Assembly (NCBI GenBank): GCA_902514665.1
Contig: CABXRS010000001.1
Span: forward strand, 40,745-104,744
Length of the DNA stretch: 64,000 nucleotides
Direction: 5' to 3'
Source of the DNA: an uncultured Pelagibacteraceae bacterium
Lineage (GTDB): Bacteria > Pseudomonadota > Alphaproteobacteria > Pelagibacterales > Pelagibacteraceae
The translations under genes and the position numbers were made by a program. This document shows, piece after piece, positions 35,168 to 44,741 of this stretch. Each line of letters opens with the position of its first letter. Within the stretch, counting starts at the first letter, position 1. A model generated the notes under the pieces. The model saw only the letters and a list, made by a program, of their open reading frames with translations. It did no database searches and was not told the DNA's origin.

Positions 35168-35450
35168 CCTCAAATTTTTTATGATCCGGTAGAGGATCTT
35201 TTTTTTCACTTATATTGGGCCAGATTTTAGAATATTTTGTATTAATCTCTAACCATTTTTCGCTTCCAGGTTCGGTGTCAGCTTTAATGGCATCAACGGG
35301 GCATTCTGGCTCGCAAACGCCACAATCTATACACTCATCAGGTTTAATTACAAGCATATTTTTTCCTTCATAAAAGCAATCAACAGGACATACATCAACG
35401 CAGTCAGTTAATTTACATTTGATGCAATTATCATTAACAAGATATGTCAT
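35124..35450 (-). CDS. fdxA: 7Fe ferredoxin FdxA
   Basis: A 108-residue soluble electron carrier. The N-terminal cysteines [17 protein letters not shown] and the [12 protein letters not shown] set provide a 3Fe-4S and a 4Fe-4S cluster, the FdxA arrangement. A C-terminal helical tail follows the second cluster, as in Azotobacter-type FdI. It overlaps the TerB-like gene upstream by 4 nt and carD downstream by 44 nt. Clustering with a Suv3-like helicase and CarD is typical of alphaproteobacteria. Confidence 0.94.
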   Translation of the reverse strand: MTYLVNDNCIKCKLTDCVDVCPVDCFYEGKNMLVIKPDECIDCGVCEPECPVDAIKADTEPGSEKWLEINTKYSKIWPNISEKKDPLPDHKKFEDEQNKYEKYFKENL

Positions 35451-35863
35451 TTCAAAGTTTCATTCTTAATTTTATTTTTTATATTTCCCATTACTTTGCT
35501 ATCTATATAAAGAAGCCCAGCAAGTCTTCTCATTAAATTAGTCTCATATAAATCAGCATCTTTATTTGAGTATATAATAGCCCAAAGCGCCTCTATTATT
35601 TTGATTTTTTCTTTTTCAGATAAATTTTTTACTTCTCTTGTAAATTCAAGAATTTGATTTGAATTTTCTTCAATAATTTTTGCATCTTTAATTGTAGATG
35701 AAAGATTTTCTTTTTTAACTCCTAATTCTAGAAGGGTTTTTTTAATTATTTCTTCTTCATTATCAGTATAATTTTCATCAATCTTAGCTGTATGGATTAA
35801 CAAAGCGCCAACTTTAATTAAAAACCCATCGTTAATTGTTTTATCATCTTTTTTAAAAAACAT
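35447..35863 (-). CDS. TerB-like helical protein
   Basis: A 138-residue, mostly helical protein with two repeats of the TerB type: [21 protein letters not shown] and [20 protein letters not shown], each with the acidic metal-binding loop pattern. TerB-like domains occur near envelope or stress genes, with no clear enzymatic role. It sits 5 nt after the helicase gene and overlaps fdxA. In several alphaproteobacteria an S4 RNA-binding gene takes this place. Specific function unknown. Confidence 0.75.
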   Translation of the reverse strand: MFFKKDDKTINDGFLIKVGALLIHTAKIDENYTDNEEEIIKKTLLELGVKKENLSSTIKDAKIIEENSNQILEFTREVKNLSEKEKIKIIEALWAIIYSNKDADLYETNLMRRLAGLLYIDSKVMGNIKNKIKNETLK

Positions 35864-35868
35864 AATGA

Positions 35869-38349
35869 CTACCTTAAGTTTAAATTTTTTAAAATTTCAA
35901 AGGGATTTTCTTTTGAAACTTTTTTAATTGGTGTTTTTTTAAATTTTTTGGTCGGTATATATTTAAAATATATTTCTTTATCCTTTTCAAATACTTTATA
36001 ATTCATTTTTGTTAAGAGTCTCTTAAAGTTTTCTTTACTACATCCTAATAAATTTAACATTTCAGGAACTACCTTAATGTCATTTTTTTCTTTAGGACTC
36101 GAATTAATTATTAACATAAATAGTCTTTCTAGAATATCTATCCTAACAAAGAATGCGTCAAATTTTTCAAAACCACATAAAAGCATGAAGTTTTGATTTT
36201 TAAAGTCTTTATTGTCTACAAAATTAAGACCAAATGTGGGAGGTTTTAAATTATAAAATTTTTGGTAAAAATTTTTCCACAATAGAGTTCTCAAAGAAAC
36301 AGCTTCAGGCTTAATTAATTGATGCAGAAAAATATGATACCTTCCAAATTTCACACCTAACTCTCTAAGAATTTTTCTCTCATTTTGTTCTAAATTTTTC
36401 AAATATTCAGAAACCTGTTCCCTTTTTAAGACACCATTATTTTCATAAAGCTGATAGGCTAAAGCTTTTATAGATGGATTATTTTCTTTAATATTTTTTA
36501 GGTCAATAAGACTTTTTAATACCTCATTGATTTTTGTTTGTATCCATTTGTAAATATATTCATTTAATTTTTGTTTAGGATCTTGATCAATTATGTCATC
36601 TATTATCAAACTAAAATTAGGATTTAGATAATCTGCACCTGCAGAAAGTTTTGCAATGGGAAATTTGTTCCAATAAATTTTGAAATCTTCTTTGAGCTGA
36701 ATTAAACCTGTATCAATAATTGTCTGAATTCTTCTCTCAAGTTCTGGACCAATTGTCTGTCTTGCTGCTTTTTTGAGTGATTTAATATCAGTCTCTAAAG
36801 CACCTTTTTTTAAGTCTAATTCTAATTTTAAACCATTTATTCTTCCAATAAATTGTTCATCGATCATTACGTCGTTATTTTCCATGATTTCTGTTTTAAA
36901 TTCCATATCTTGTTTTAATCCTCTTGCAAGAACACTTGCTCTTTTATCAATAAAAGTTTTAGTAAGTTCTTCATGAAGTCTATCTGAAAGTCTATCTTCT
37001 AAGTGTTTAGTTTTCTCAATCCAATAATCTTGATTTTCTACCCAATTATTTTTATTTGAAACATATGACCAAGTTCTTACATTTGCAATTCTATTTGATA
37101 AAGAGTCAACATTTCCGTCTAATTTGTCAAGTTTCATAAGCTGTAATCTCATATAATCACTAGAAATCACTCTTTTATCACTATTTAAAAATGTAAATAC
37201 ACTTCCAATAACCTCGTAATGATTGCCATAAGTTTTTTTTACAAAATCAGGAATTTGACAGCACTCCCATAGGAGACTTAGAGTTTTCTCATCAAATTTT
37301 AAATTAATAAATTTAGTATCTTTTAAAAAAAATTTAAGGGCTTTTTCATCTTCACACTCATGTATCTTTCTTAACCATTCCATGTGAGGTTTTTCATCTA
37401 AGCTTTTAATTAGGCTAGAAGAGTTATTAAAATTTAAATTTGAATTCCTCCAAAATAAAGTTCTTATTTCCTCAAATTTATGACTTTCTAATAGATCTAC
37501 GTCTTCAGCTGTTATTTCTTTACATTCTCCAGTAATACCAAAACTACCATCATTTAAATATCTTCCAGCTCTTCCAGCTATTTGACCTATCTCAGAAAGA
37601 TTAAGTCTCCTTAATTTTTTTCCATCAAATTTTTTAAGATTTGAAAAATAAACGTGTTCTAAATCCATATTAATACCCATTCCAATGGCATCAGTAGCTA
37701 CTAAAAAATCTACGTCCCCTGACTGATATAATTCTACTTGAGCATTTCTTGTTTTAGGACTAAGCGATCCCATTACTATAGCTGCCCCACCCTTTTGTCT
37801 TCTTATCAGCTCCGCTATTGCATAAACTTCTTCCGCAGAGAATGCTATAATTGCTGTTTTTCTATTTATTCTAGAAATTTTTTTATGACCCGAATAGGTA
37901 AGTTTTGACAGTCTATCTCTATTTATAAACTCTATATCGCCATCTAACTTTGTGATAATATTTTTTATAGTATTAGATCCCATTAACATTGTAAGTTTTT
38001 CACCCCTCATGTTTAAAAGTCTATCAGTAAAAATATGACCTCTTTCATGATCCGCGCACATTTGTATTTCATCTACTGCAACAAATTCTAAATATTTATC
38101 GATTGGCATAGACTCAACTGTGCACAAGAAATATTTTGCATTTGATGGAATAATTTTTTCTTCACCGGTGATTAAAGCAACTTTGTCAGTGCTAATCTTT
38201 TTTATTACTTTGTCATATACTTCTCTTGCTAACAATCTAAGAGGAAAACCAATCATTCCAGTTTCAAACGAAAGCATAGTTTCTATTGCAAGATGGGTTT
38301 TTCCTGTATTTGTAGGTCCCAGAACAGCAGTAATTTTATTTTTTTTCAT
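35869..38349 (-). CDS. Suv3-like ATP-dependent RNA helicase
   Basis: An 826-residue superfamily 2 helicase. Walker A GPTNTGKTHLA, motif Ia PLRLLAREVYDK, the DEIQM motif II, motif V ATDAIGMGINMDLEH and motif VI QIAGRAGRY are all present, as in the mitochondrial SUV3 helicase of the RNA degradosome. A long C-terminal region follows, with its own charged tail. It is the first gene of the operon with the TerB-like gene, fdxA and carD. The same cluster carries pnp elsewhere in the window only distantly, so partnership with PNPase is inference. Confidence 0.92.
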   Translation of the reverse strand: MKKNKITAVLGPTNTGKTHLAIETMLSFETGMIGFPLRLLAREVYDKVIKKISTDKVALITGEEKIIPSNAKYFLCTVESMPIDKYLEFVAVDEIQMCADHERGHIFTDRLLNMRGEKLTMLMGSNTIKNIITKLDGDIEFINRDRLSKLTYSGHKKISRINRKTAIIAFSAEEVYAIAELIRRQKGGAAIVMGSLSPKTRNAQVELYQSGDVDFLVATDAIGMGINMDLEHVYFSNLKKFDGKKLRRLNLSEIGQIAGRAGRYLNDGSFGITGECKEITAEDVDLLESHKFEEIRTLFWRNSNLNFNNSSSLIKSLDEKPHMEWLRKIHECEDEKALKFFLKDTKFINLKFDEKTLSLLWECCQIPDFVKKTYGNHYEVIGSVFTFLNSDKRVISSDYMRLQLMKLDKLDGNVDSLSNRIANVRTWSYVSNKNNWVENQDYWIEKTKHLEDRLSDRLHEELTKTFIDKRASVLARGLKQDMEFKTEIMENNDVMIDEQFIGRINGLKLELDLKKGALETDIKSLKKAARQTIGPELERRIQTIIDTGLIQLKEDFKIYWNKFPIAKLSAGADYLNPNFSLIIDDIIDQDPKQKLNEYIYKWIQTKINEVLKSLIDLKNIKENNPSIKALAYQLYENNGVLKREQVSEYLKNLEQNERKILRELGVKFGRYHIFLHQLIKPEAVSLRTLLWKNFYQKFYNLKPPTFGLNFVDNKDFKNQNFMLLCGFEKFDAFFVRIDILERLFMLIINSSPKEKNDIKVVPEMLNLLGCSKENFKRLLTKMNYKVFEKDKEIYFKYIPTKKFKKTPIKKVSKENPFEILKNLNLR

Positions 38350-38454
38350 TTCTATGTTTGGTATTATTTTTTTTTTACCTACCAGATATTGTTACAGCTA
38401 TAGAACAAAAATAGACTAAAACATGACCGAATCGAAGAGTAAAAAGTTCTCATT

Positions 38455-38853
38455 TTATTTTTTCAAAATTTTCCAAATACCTGTAGCAGAGGTTATAATT
38501 TTTTTATCACAGCTAAGTTCACAAAACAGAAAAACAAGTGTTTTAGTTCTTTTTAAAATTTTAGTATGCCCAACTATTTCGTCACCTTCTTTTGAAGAGC
38601 CAATAAATTTTATGTCCAGAGAAATTGTTACACAGGGAACGTTACCAGCAGCTTGATGAGCAGCTGTTCCAGCTCCAGAGTCAATTAATGCTGACAAATA
38701 TCCACCGTGAGTTATACCTATAGCATTTAAATGATTTTTATTTATTATGGATTTAAATTCATATTCTGTTTCAGATATCATTCTAAATAAAACACCACCG
38801 TTATGTTTCATAAAACCAGGTTTGATACTTATCTGTTCAAATTCTTTAGTCAT
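38455..38853 (-). CDS. PaaI-type hotdog-fold thioesterase
   Basis: A 132-residue hotdog protein. The conserved catalytic segment is AIGITHGGYLSALIDSGAGTAA, and VTISLDIKFIGSS is the central strand. The family hydrolyses acyl- or aryl-CoA. I start at the ATG at 38853 because the 31 upstream residues of the longer ORF (beginning at 38946) are aromatic-rich and unlike the family. No ribosome-binding site decides the matter. It lies alone between the helicase and tRNA-Arg. Confidence 0.8.
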   Translation of the reverse strand: MTKEFEQISIKPGFMKHNGGVLFRMISETEYEFKSIINKNHLNAIGITHGGYLSALIDSGAGTAAHQAAGNVPCVTISLDIKFIGSSKEGDEIVGHTKILKRTKTLVFLFCELSCDKKIITSATGIWKILKK

Positions 38854-38967
38854 TTCTATAACAAGTAAGTTAAAATTAATAAAATTATCACAATAATAAT
38901 AAAAAAATATACTACCGATTTTTGTAAAGAAGCTTTTAAAAGCCAATCAAACATTTCACTTCCTTTT

Positions 38968-39044
38968 TGGTGGACCGCCCAGAACTCGAATCTGGAATCT
39001 CCCGGTTCGTAGCCGAGCGCCTTATCCAATTTGGCCAGCGGTCC
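38968..39044 (-). tRNA. tRNA-Arg (anticodon ACG)
   Basis: On the minus strand the cloverleaf runs GGACCGC ... GCGGTCC, A, CCA. The D-arm is GGCCAAATTGGATAAGGC. The anticodon stem CTCGG/CCGGG closes loop CTACGAA with anticodon ACG, which reads CGU, CGC and CGA after A34 deamination. The T-arm contains TTCGAGT. Length with CCA is 77 nt. It lies between the thioesterase gene and the thiolase gene. Confidence 0.94.
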
Positions 39045-39117
39045 TTATTAGTTATATATTTCATATATCAAAGTTTTTGATGTAATTTAACTTATAAAAT
39101 AATATGTTGACAATTTA

Positions 39118-40305
39118 ATGAGTAAAATTCCTAATGATGTTGTTATTACTGCTGCGTTACGAACGCCAATAGGTAAATATAAAGGATCTCTTAAGAACAT
39201 CAGTGCAGATAAGCTTGGTGCATTAGTTATTAAAGAAGTAATTTTCAAATCAAGTCTCAAAGGAGAAGATATAGATGAAGTTATTATGGGACATGTTCTC
39301 ACGTCAGGTCTAGGTCAAAATCCAGCAAGACAAGCTTCAGTTCATGCAGGTATCCCTGTTTCAAAACCTGCACACATAGTAAATCAAGTATGTGGATCTG
39401 GTTTAAGATCGGTTGTATCTGCTTATCAATCGATAAAGCTAAGAGAGAATGAGATCGTTGTTGCAGGTGGACAAGAAAATATGTCTAGGGCAACACATGC
39501 AATTTTCTTAAGAGATGATAAAAAATTTATTGAAGATAATTTGATAGATACAATGATAAAAGATGGACTAACGGACTCTTTTCATGATTATCATATGGGA
39601 GTTACAGCTGAAAATGTTGCAGAAAAATACAATATTTCCCGTCAAGAGCAGGATATTTTTTCTATAAGTTCTCAAAAAAAGGCAAAAAAAGCTTATGAGG
39701 AAAAAAAGTTTAAGGATGAAATAATAAAATTGCAAATCCAAACCGACAATGAAAAATTTATTTTTGAACATGATGAATATTTGAGAAATAATATAAATCT
39801 AGATGATTTAGAAAAACTTAAAACAGTATTTAAAGAAAATGGAACTGTTACACCTGGAAATTCGTCTGGATTAAACGATGGTGCTGCTGCTATAGTTTTA
39901 ATGACTAGAGAAAAAGCTGAGTTAAAATCCTTAGAAATACTCACAAACATTGTGTCATGGGCATCATCAGGAGTGGAGCCTTCTCTTATGGGACTTGGAC
40001 CGATATCCTCAATTAAAGAGGCTCTTATTAGAGCTAAGTGGAAAATAGAGGATGTAGATTTATTTGAAATCAATGAAGCTTTCGCAGCACAATCTATTGC
40101 AGTTATAAGAGAACTAAAAATTCCAGAAGAAAAGGTTAACGTAAACGGAGGAGCAATAGCTTTAGGTCATCCTATAGGTGCCTCAGGAACAAGAATACTT
40201 GTCACATTAATTCATGAACTTAAAAGACGAGGAAAAAAGAAAGGGTGTGCGGCACTCTGCATTGGTGGAGGTATGGGGATAGCTATATGTGTTGAGAGAA
40301 ATTAA
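39118..40305 (+). CDS. Acetyl-CoA acetyltransferase (thiolase)
   Basis: A 395-residue thiolase. The acyl-accepting Cys is in NQVCGSGLRSV, the His in ALGHPIGASG and the second Cys in CAALCIGGGMGIA. FEINEAFAAQS is the standard thiolase segment. Length and motifs fit a biosynthetic acetyl-CoA C-acetyltransferase (PhaA/AtoB type) rather than the longer FadA trifunctional partner. It is a single gene, with a 127-bp gap and an inverted repeat before aceE. Confidence 0.9.
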   Translation: MSKIPNDVVITAALRTPIGKYKGSLKNISADKLGALVIKEVIFKSSLKGEDIDEVIMGHVLTSGLGQNPARQASVHAGIPVSKPAHIVNQVCGSGLRSVVSAYQSIKLRENEIVVAGGQENMSRATHAIFLRDDKKFIEDNLIDTMIKDGLTDSFHDYHMGVTAENVAEKYNISRQEQDIFSISSQKKAKKAYEEKKFKDEIIKLQIQTDNEKFIFEHDEYLRNNINLDDLEKLKTVFKENGTVTPGNSSGLNDGAAAIVLMTREKAELKSLEILTNIVSWASSGVEPSLMGLGPISSIKEALIRAKWKIEDVDLFEINEAFAAQSIAVIRELKIPEEKVNVNGGAIALGHPIGASGTRILVTLIHELKRRGKKKGCAALCIGGGMGIAICVERN

Positions 40306-40323
40306 TACATTACATTAAGTTTT

Positions 40324-40343
40324 TTGTGCATTTTTTTGCACAA
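40324..40343. promoter_or_regulatory. Inverted repeat upstream of the pyruvate dehydrogenase operon
   Basis: TTGTGCA-TTTTTT-TGCACAA is a perfect 7-bp inverted repeat with a six-T spacer, 90 bp before the aceE ATG. It has no T-run after the right arm, so it does not look like a terminator for the thiolase gene. An operator or a small hairpin is possible. It does not match any regulator site I know. Confidence 0.45.
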
Positions 40344-40432
40344 TACCTTAACAACATTAACAAAAAACTCATTAATGTGATAAAAATAGAATTTAATAAA
40401 GTTTTTTTGAGTGTATAAAACAAATAAAAATA

Positions 40433-43400
40433 ATGAGCGAAAAAGTACTTGTCCCTGATATTGGTGAATTTGAAAATGTTGAAGTAATTGAAATATTAGT
40501 AAAATCAGGAGATCAAATAAAAAAAAATGATCCTTTAATAACTATCGAAAGCGATAAATCCAGTGTTGAAATTCCTTCAACTGTTGATGGAAAAATTGAA
40601 AGCATTGGGCTTAAAGTTGGTGATAAAGTCTCAAAAGGGGATTTAATTTTAAATTATTTATCTTCAACGATAAATACAACTGCTGATACAATTCCAAAGG
40701 ATACAGAAAATATAATTAAACAAGCCGAAGAAGTTATCGCTGTCAAAAAAGATAAAGAGAAAGAAAAAGAAATAAAAAATATCATTCCTGAAAAAAAACA
40801 ATCAATTATTCAAGTCAGCAATGGTGCAGATATAGATCCTCTGGAAACAAAAGATTGGTTAGAATCTTTATCAGCTGTAATTTCTAAAGATGGAAATCAC
40901 AGAGCTCATTTTTTAATTAAAGAATTAATAAACAAAGCTTACCGTGAAGGTGCAAATATTCCTTATACTCAAAATACACCATACATTAATACAATACCCC
41001 CTGAAGCTGAGGTAAAATCTACTGGAGATCAAAATATTGAGAGAAGAATAAGGTCATTAATTAGATGGAATTCAGCTGCTATGGTAGTTAGGGCTAATAA
41101 AAAATTTCCTGAATTAGGTGGACATATAGGTACATTTGCGTCAGCAGCAACTCTGTATGATGTAGGAATGAACCATTTTTGGAGAGCAAAAAATAATAAA
41201 TTTGGTGGAGATTTGATTTACTTTCAAGGTCATAGCGCTCCAGGAATGTATGCAAGAGCATATTTAGAAGGAAGATTAAATGAAAAACAATTAGATAGTT
41301 TTAGACAAGAGGTTAAACCTGGAGGACTATCCTCTTATCCACACCCATGGTTAATGCCAAAGTTTTGGCAATTTCCAACAGTCTCTATGGGTCTTGGTCC
41401 TATGCTTGCAATTTATCAAGCTAGATACATGAAATATTTAATTAATAGAGGATTAATTAAAGATGAAGGAAGAAAAGTATGGGCTTTCTTAGGTGATGGT
41501 GAGATGGATGAGCCAGAGTCGATGGGAGCAATTGGTTTAGCTGCTAGAGAGAATTTAGATAATTTAATTTTTGTTATTAATTGTAATCTTCAAAGACTGG
41601 ATGGACCTGTTAGAGGTAATGGAAAAATAATTCAAGAACTTGAGGGGAGTTTTAGAGGGTCCGGTTGGAACGTAATTAAAGTAATTTGGGGTTCCTATTG
41701 GGACTCTTTATTGGCTAACGATAAAGAAGGCCATTTAGTAAAGCTTATGAATGAGACAGTTGATGGAGAATACCAAGCAGCTAAAGCAAGGGATGGTGCT
41801 TATGTAAGAGAAAAATTCTTTGGAAAATATCCTCAAACGTTAGAAATGGTTTCAAGTTTATCAGATAAAGATATCTGGAGATTAAATAGAGGTGGCCATG
41901 ATCCACATAAAGTTTATGCAGCATATGATAAAGCAACCAAACATCACGGAAGCCCGACTGTTATTATTGCTAAAACTATTAAAGGATATGGTATGGGAAA
42001 ATCTGGAGAAAGTGTGAACACAACCCATCAAACAAAAAAATTAGATGTAGATGATCTAATGTATTACAGAGACCGCTTTGATGTACCTTTGACAGATGAA
42101 CAAGTAAGAAATATTGAATATTTTAGACCTGATGAAAAATCTCCAGAAATTAAATATTTAAAAGATAGAAGAATTAAACTAGGTGGATTTTTACCTGAGA
42201 GGTCGACTTTTGCAAAACCTATTAAAGCACCTTCAAAAGATATATTTGATTTTATGAAAGTATCAACTGGTGAAAAAGAAATGTCTACAACAATGGCTCT
42301 TGTTAGAATGTTAACTAATTTAATGAGAGATAAAAATATTTCTCCGAGATTAGTTCCCATAATTCCAGACGAAGCAAGAACATTTGGTATGGAAGGATTT
42401 TTTCAAAAAATTGGAATTTATGCTCATGAAGGTCAAAAATATGAACCAGAAGACTCTGCACAATTAAGCTCATATAGAGAAGAAAAAAGTGGACAAGTTC
42501 TAGAGGAAGGAATTAATGAGGCAGGTGCAATGTCTTCATGGATTGCAGCAGCAACAGCTTACACAAATCATGATATTGAAATGATTCCAATATACACTTT
42601 TTATTCTATGTTTGGTTTTCAAAGAATTGGAGATCTTGCTTGGGCAGCTGGAGACAGTCAAGCCAGAGGTTTTTTGATTGGTGCTACTGCAGGAAGGACG
42701 ACATTGGCTGGAGAAGGTCTACAACACCAGGATGGTCATAGTCATTTAATTGCTTCTACTATTCCAAATTGTGTAACTTATGATCCAACATTTCATTATG
42801 AACTAGCAGTAATTTTTAGAGAAGGTTTGAGAAGAATGCATGAGAAAAAAGAAAATGTCTTTTATTATATTACAACAATGAATGAAAATTACTCTCATCC
42901 AGAGATGCCAAAAGATAAAAATACAGAAGAAGGAATATTAAAAGGGATGTACAAAATAAAAGATTTTGACAAACATAAAAAAACTAAAATTCAACTTCTT
43001 GGATCAGGTACAATACTTCGAGAAATGATTTCGGCAGCTGAAATTTTGCAAAAAGATTATCAAATTGATAGTGAGATCTGGAGTGTTACTAGTTTTAATG
43101 AACTTAGAAAAGATGGAATGGAGGTTGAAAGATATAATTTGTTAAATCCAGACAAAGAACCAAAAATATCTTTTGTTGAGCAATGTTTAGGTAAAACAGA
43201 AGGTCCAATTATGGCTGCTTCAGATTATATGAGAATGAACTCAGATCAAATTAGACCTTATACTAATAAAAGTTTCTACTCTCTGGGGGCTGATGGTTTT
43301 GGTAGGAGTGATACAAGAAAAAATTTAAGAAAATTCTTTGAAGTGGATAAAGAGCACATAGTTGCATATGGATTAAGTATTTTAGCAAAAGAGCAACTTA

Positions 43401-43477
43401 TAGCCTCAAAACATGCAAAAGAGGCAATGAAAAAATATAACATTGATGGCAACAAGCCAATGCCCACTAAATTATAA
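40433..43477 (+). CDS. aceE: Pyruvate dehydrogenase E1 with N-terminal lipoyl domain
   Basis: Homodimer-type E1 that decarboxylates pyruvate with thiamine diphosphate. Residues 1-76 form a lipoyl domain with the lysine K42 in ESDKSSVEIPS, followed by a charged linker to about residue 120. The rest (about 120-1014) is an AceE-type E1, with the thiamine-binding GDGEMDEPESMGAIG region and the FLIGATAGRTTLAGEGLQHQ segment. E. coli AceE is about 890 residues and has no lipoyl domain, so this is an extended architecture. It is 1 nt from aceF. The lipoyl domain closely resembles that of the next gene. Confidence 0.9.
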   Translation: MSEKVLVPDIGEFENVEVIEILVKSGDQIKKNDPLITIESDKSSVEIPSTVDGKIESIGLKVGDKVSKGDLILNYLSSTINTTADTIPKDTENIIKQAEEVIAVKKDKEKEKEIKNIIPEKKQSIIQVSNGADIDPLETKDWLESLSAVISKDGNHRAHFLIKELINKAYREGANIPYTQNTPYINTIPPEAEVKSTGDQNIERRIRSLIRWNSAAMVVRANKKFPELGGHIGTFASAATLYDVGMNHFWRAKNNKFGGDLIYFQGHSAPGMYARAYLEGRLNEKQLDSFRQEVKPGGLSSYPHPWLMPKFWQFPTVSMGLGPMLAIYQARYMKYLINRGLIKDEGRKVWAFLGDGEMDEPESMGAIGLAARENLDNLIFVINCNLQRLDGPVRGNGKIIQELEGSFRGSGWNVIKVIWGSYWDSLLANDKEGHLVKLMNETVDGEYQAAKARDGAYVREKFFGKYPQTLEMVSSLSDKDIWRLNRGGHDPHKVYAAYDKATKHHGSPTVIIAKTIKGYGMGKSGESVNTTHQTKKLDVDDLMYYRDRFDVPLTDEQVRNIEYFRPDEKSPEIKYLKDRRIKLGGFLPERSTFAKPIKAPSKDIFDFMKVSTGEKEMSTTMALVRMLTNLMRDKNISPRLVPIIPDEARTFGMEGFFQKIGIYAHEGQKYEPEDSAQLSSYREEKSGQVLEEGINEAGAMSSWIAAATAYTNHDIEMIPIYTFYSMFGFQRIGDLAWAAGDSQARGFLIGATAGRTTLAGEGLQHQDGHSHLIASTIPNCVTYDPTFHYELAVIFREGLRRMHEKKENVFYYITTMNENYSHPEMPKDKNTEEGILKGMYKIKDFDKHKKTKIQLLGSGTILREMISAAEILQKDYQIDSEIWSVTSFNELRKDGMEVERYNLLNPDKEPKISFVEQCLGKTEGPIMAASDYMRMNSDQIRPYTNKSFYSLGADGFGRSDTRKNLRKFFEVDKEHIVAYGLSILAKEQLIASKHAKEAMKKYNIDGNKPMPTKL

Positions 43478-43478
43478 A

Positions 43479-44735
43479 ATGAAAGAGATTGATATTAAGG
43501 TTCCAAATATTGGTGACTTCACAGACGTTGAAGTAATAGAGGTTTTGGTAAATGAAGGCCAAGATATTTTAAAAAATGATCCATTAATAACGATTGAGAG
43601 TGATAAATCCAGCGTTGAAATTCCATCAAACTTTGAAGGAAAAGTTAAATCTCTTAAATTAAAAGTTGGCGATAAAGTTTCGGAGGGTGATTTAATTTTA
43701 ATATTGGAAAGTTTGTCAAGTGAAAGTAAAATTAAAGAAGAAACAAAAATTAAAAAACAATCTGAACCGATTGTAGAAATAAAACAAGCAACAGAACAAA
43801 TTTCTATATCCGAAAAAAAAATTAAAGATATTTCCTCAGCAAGTCCAAAAGCTAGAAAATTTGCAAGGGAGCTAGGTGTTGATATCAACGAAGTGGTAGG
43901 TAGTGAAAAAAGTGGAAGAGTAATAGAGGATGATATTAAAAAATTTGTTTCTTCAAAATCAGCAAATAATTATCAAGCAAAAGAAATCAAACCAATTAAA
44001 ATTAAGAATGAGTATGAACATGCAGATTTTGGAAAAGTTGAGATCAAAGATATACCAAGAGTTAAGAAATTAGCTTCAAATTATCTTACAAATTCTTGGA
44101 CAACCATTCCTCATGTAACTAATCATGATGAAGCAGATATAACTGAAATGGAAAGTTTTAGAACTTCTTTGAAAGATGTTTATACAGGAGAAAAAATAAA
44201 AATTACTCCTTTGGCATTTATTATTAAAGCATTAGTTGCTTCTTTAAAAAAGTTTCCAAGCTTTAATTCTTCGATAGATGAGATCGAAAGCGGAAAAATG
44301 ACTTTAAAAAAATACTATCATATTGGAATTGCAGTTGATACTCCAAATGGATTGATGGTTCCAAAAATCAGAGATGCAAATAATAAAAAAATTTCATTAA
44401 TCGGTAAAGAGTTAAAACAAGTTAGTGAACTTTGTAGAAATCTAAAAATAGATAAGAAGGAATTATTTGGGGGATCAATGACGATTACAAGTCTAGGAGG
44501 AATTGGTGGATCTTTTTTCACACCAATTATTAATTATCCTGAAGTAGCTATTTTGGGTGTTGGAAGGTCAGAAAAAAAACAAGTTTTTTTAAATGGAAAG
44601 TTTCAAATAAGAACGATGTTACCAATTTCTCTTTCTTATGATCATAGAATTATTGATGGAGCAGAAGCTGCTCGGTTTAATAACGATTTAAAAGAAAATT
44701 TAGGAAATAATTTCGCCTATAAGTTAGCCGTATAA
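43479..44735 (+). CDS. aceF: Dihydrolipoamide acetyltransferase (E2 of pyruvate dehydrogenase)
   Basis: Core of the pyruvate dehydrogenase complex. The 418-residue protein has one lipoyl domain (about 3-77, lysine K43), a peripheral subunit-binding domain (ASPKARKFARELGVDINEVV, about 120-155) and the catalytic acyltransferase domain ending SYDHRIIDGAEAARF. I use the ATG at 43479, 1 nt after the aceE stop, rather than an upstream in-frame ATG in aceE. No lpd (E3) gene follows. The lipoyl sequence matches that of the E1 in many positions. Confidence 0.93.
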   Translation: MKEIDIKVPNIGDFTDVEVIEVLVNEGQDILKNDPLITIESDKSSVEIPSNFEGKVKSLKLKVGDKVSEGDLILILESLSSESKIKEETKIKKQSEPIVEIKQATEQISISEKKIKDISSASPKARKFARELGVDINEVVGSEKSGRVIEDDIKKFVSSKSANNYQAKEIKPIKIKNEYEHADFGKVEIKDIPRVKKLASNYLTNSWTTIPHVTNHDEADITEMESFRTSLKDVYTGEKIKITPLAFIIKALVASLKKFPSFNSSIDEIESGKMTLKKYYHIGIAVDTPNGLMVPKIRDANNKKISLIGKELKQVSELCRNLKIDKKELFGGSMTITSLGGIGGSFFTPIINYPEVAILGVGRSEKKQVFLNGKFQIRTMLPISLSYDHRIIDGAEAARFNNDLKENLGNNFAYKLAV

Positions 44736-44741
44736 TTATTT

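Noticed and set aside
34848..35192. 114-residue Phe-rich plus-strand ORF opposite carD
   Set aside because: It is the antisense of the Lys-rich CarD tail, where AAA codons read as TTT. No ribosome-binding site or homology pattern supports it.
38854..38946. Longer start for the hotdog thioesterase
   Set aside because: The extra 31 residues are rich in Phe/Tyr/Asn and unlike the family; the ATG at 38853 gives the normal length.
39693..40073. 126-residue minus-strand ORF opposite the thiolase gene
   Set aside because: It is a shadow of the thiolase reading frame with no independent signals.
43443..43478. Upstream in-frame ATG for aceF inside aceE
   Set aside because: The added 12 residues duplicate no known lipoyl start, and the ATG at 43479 right after the aceE stop gives the standard beginning KEIDIKVPNIG.
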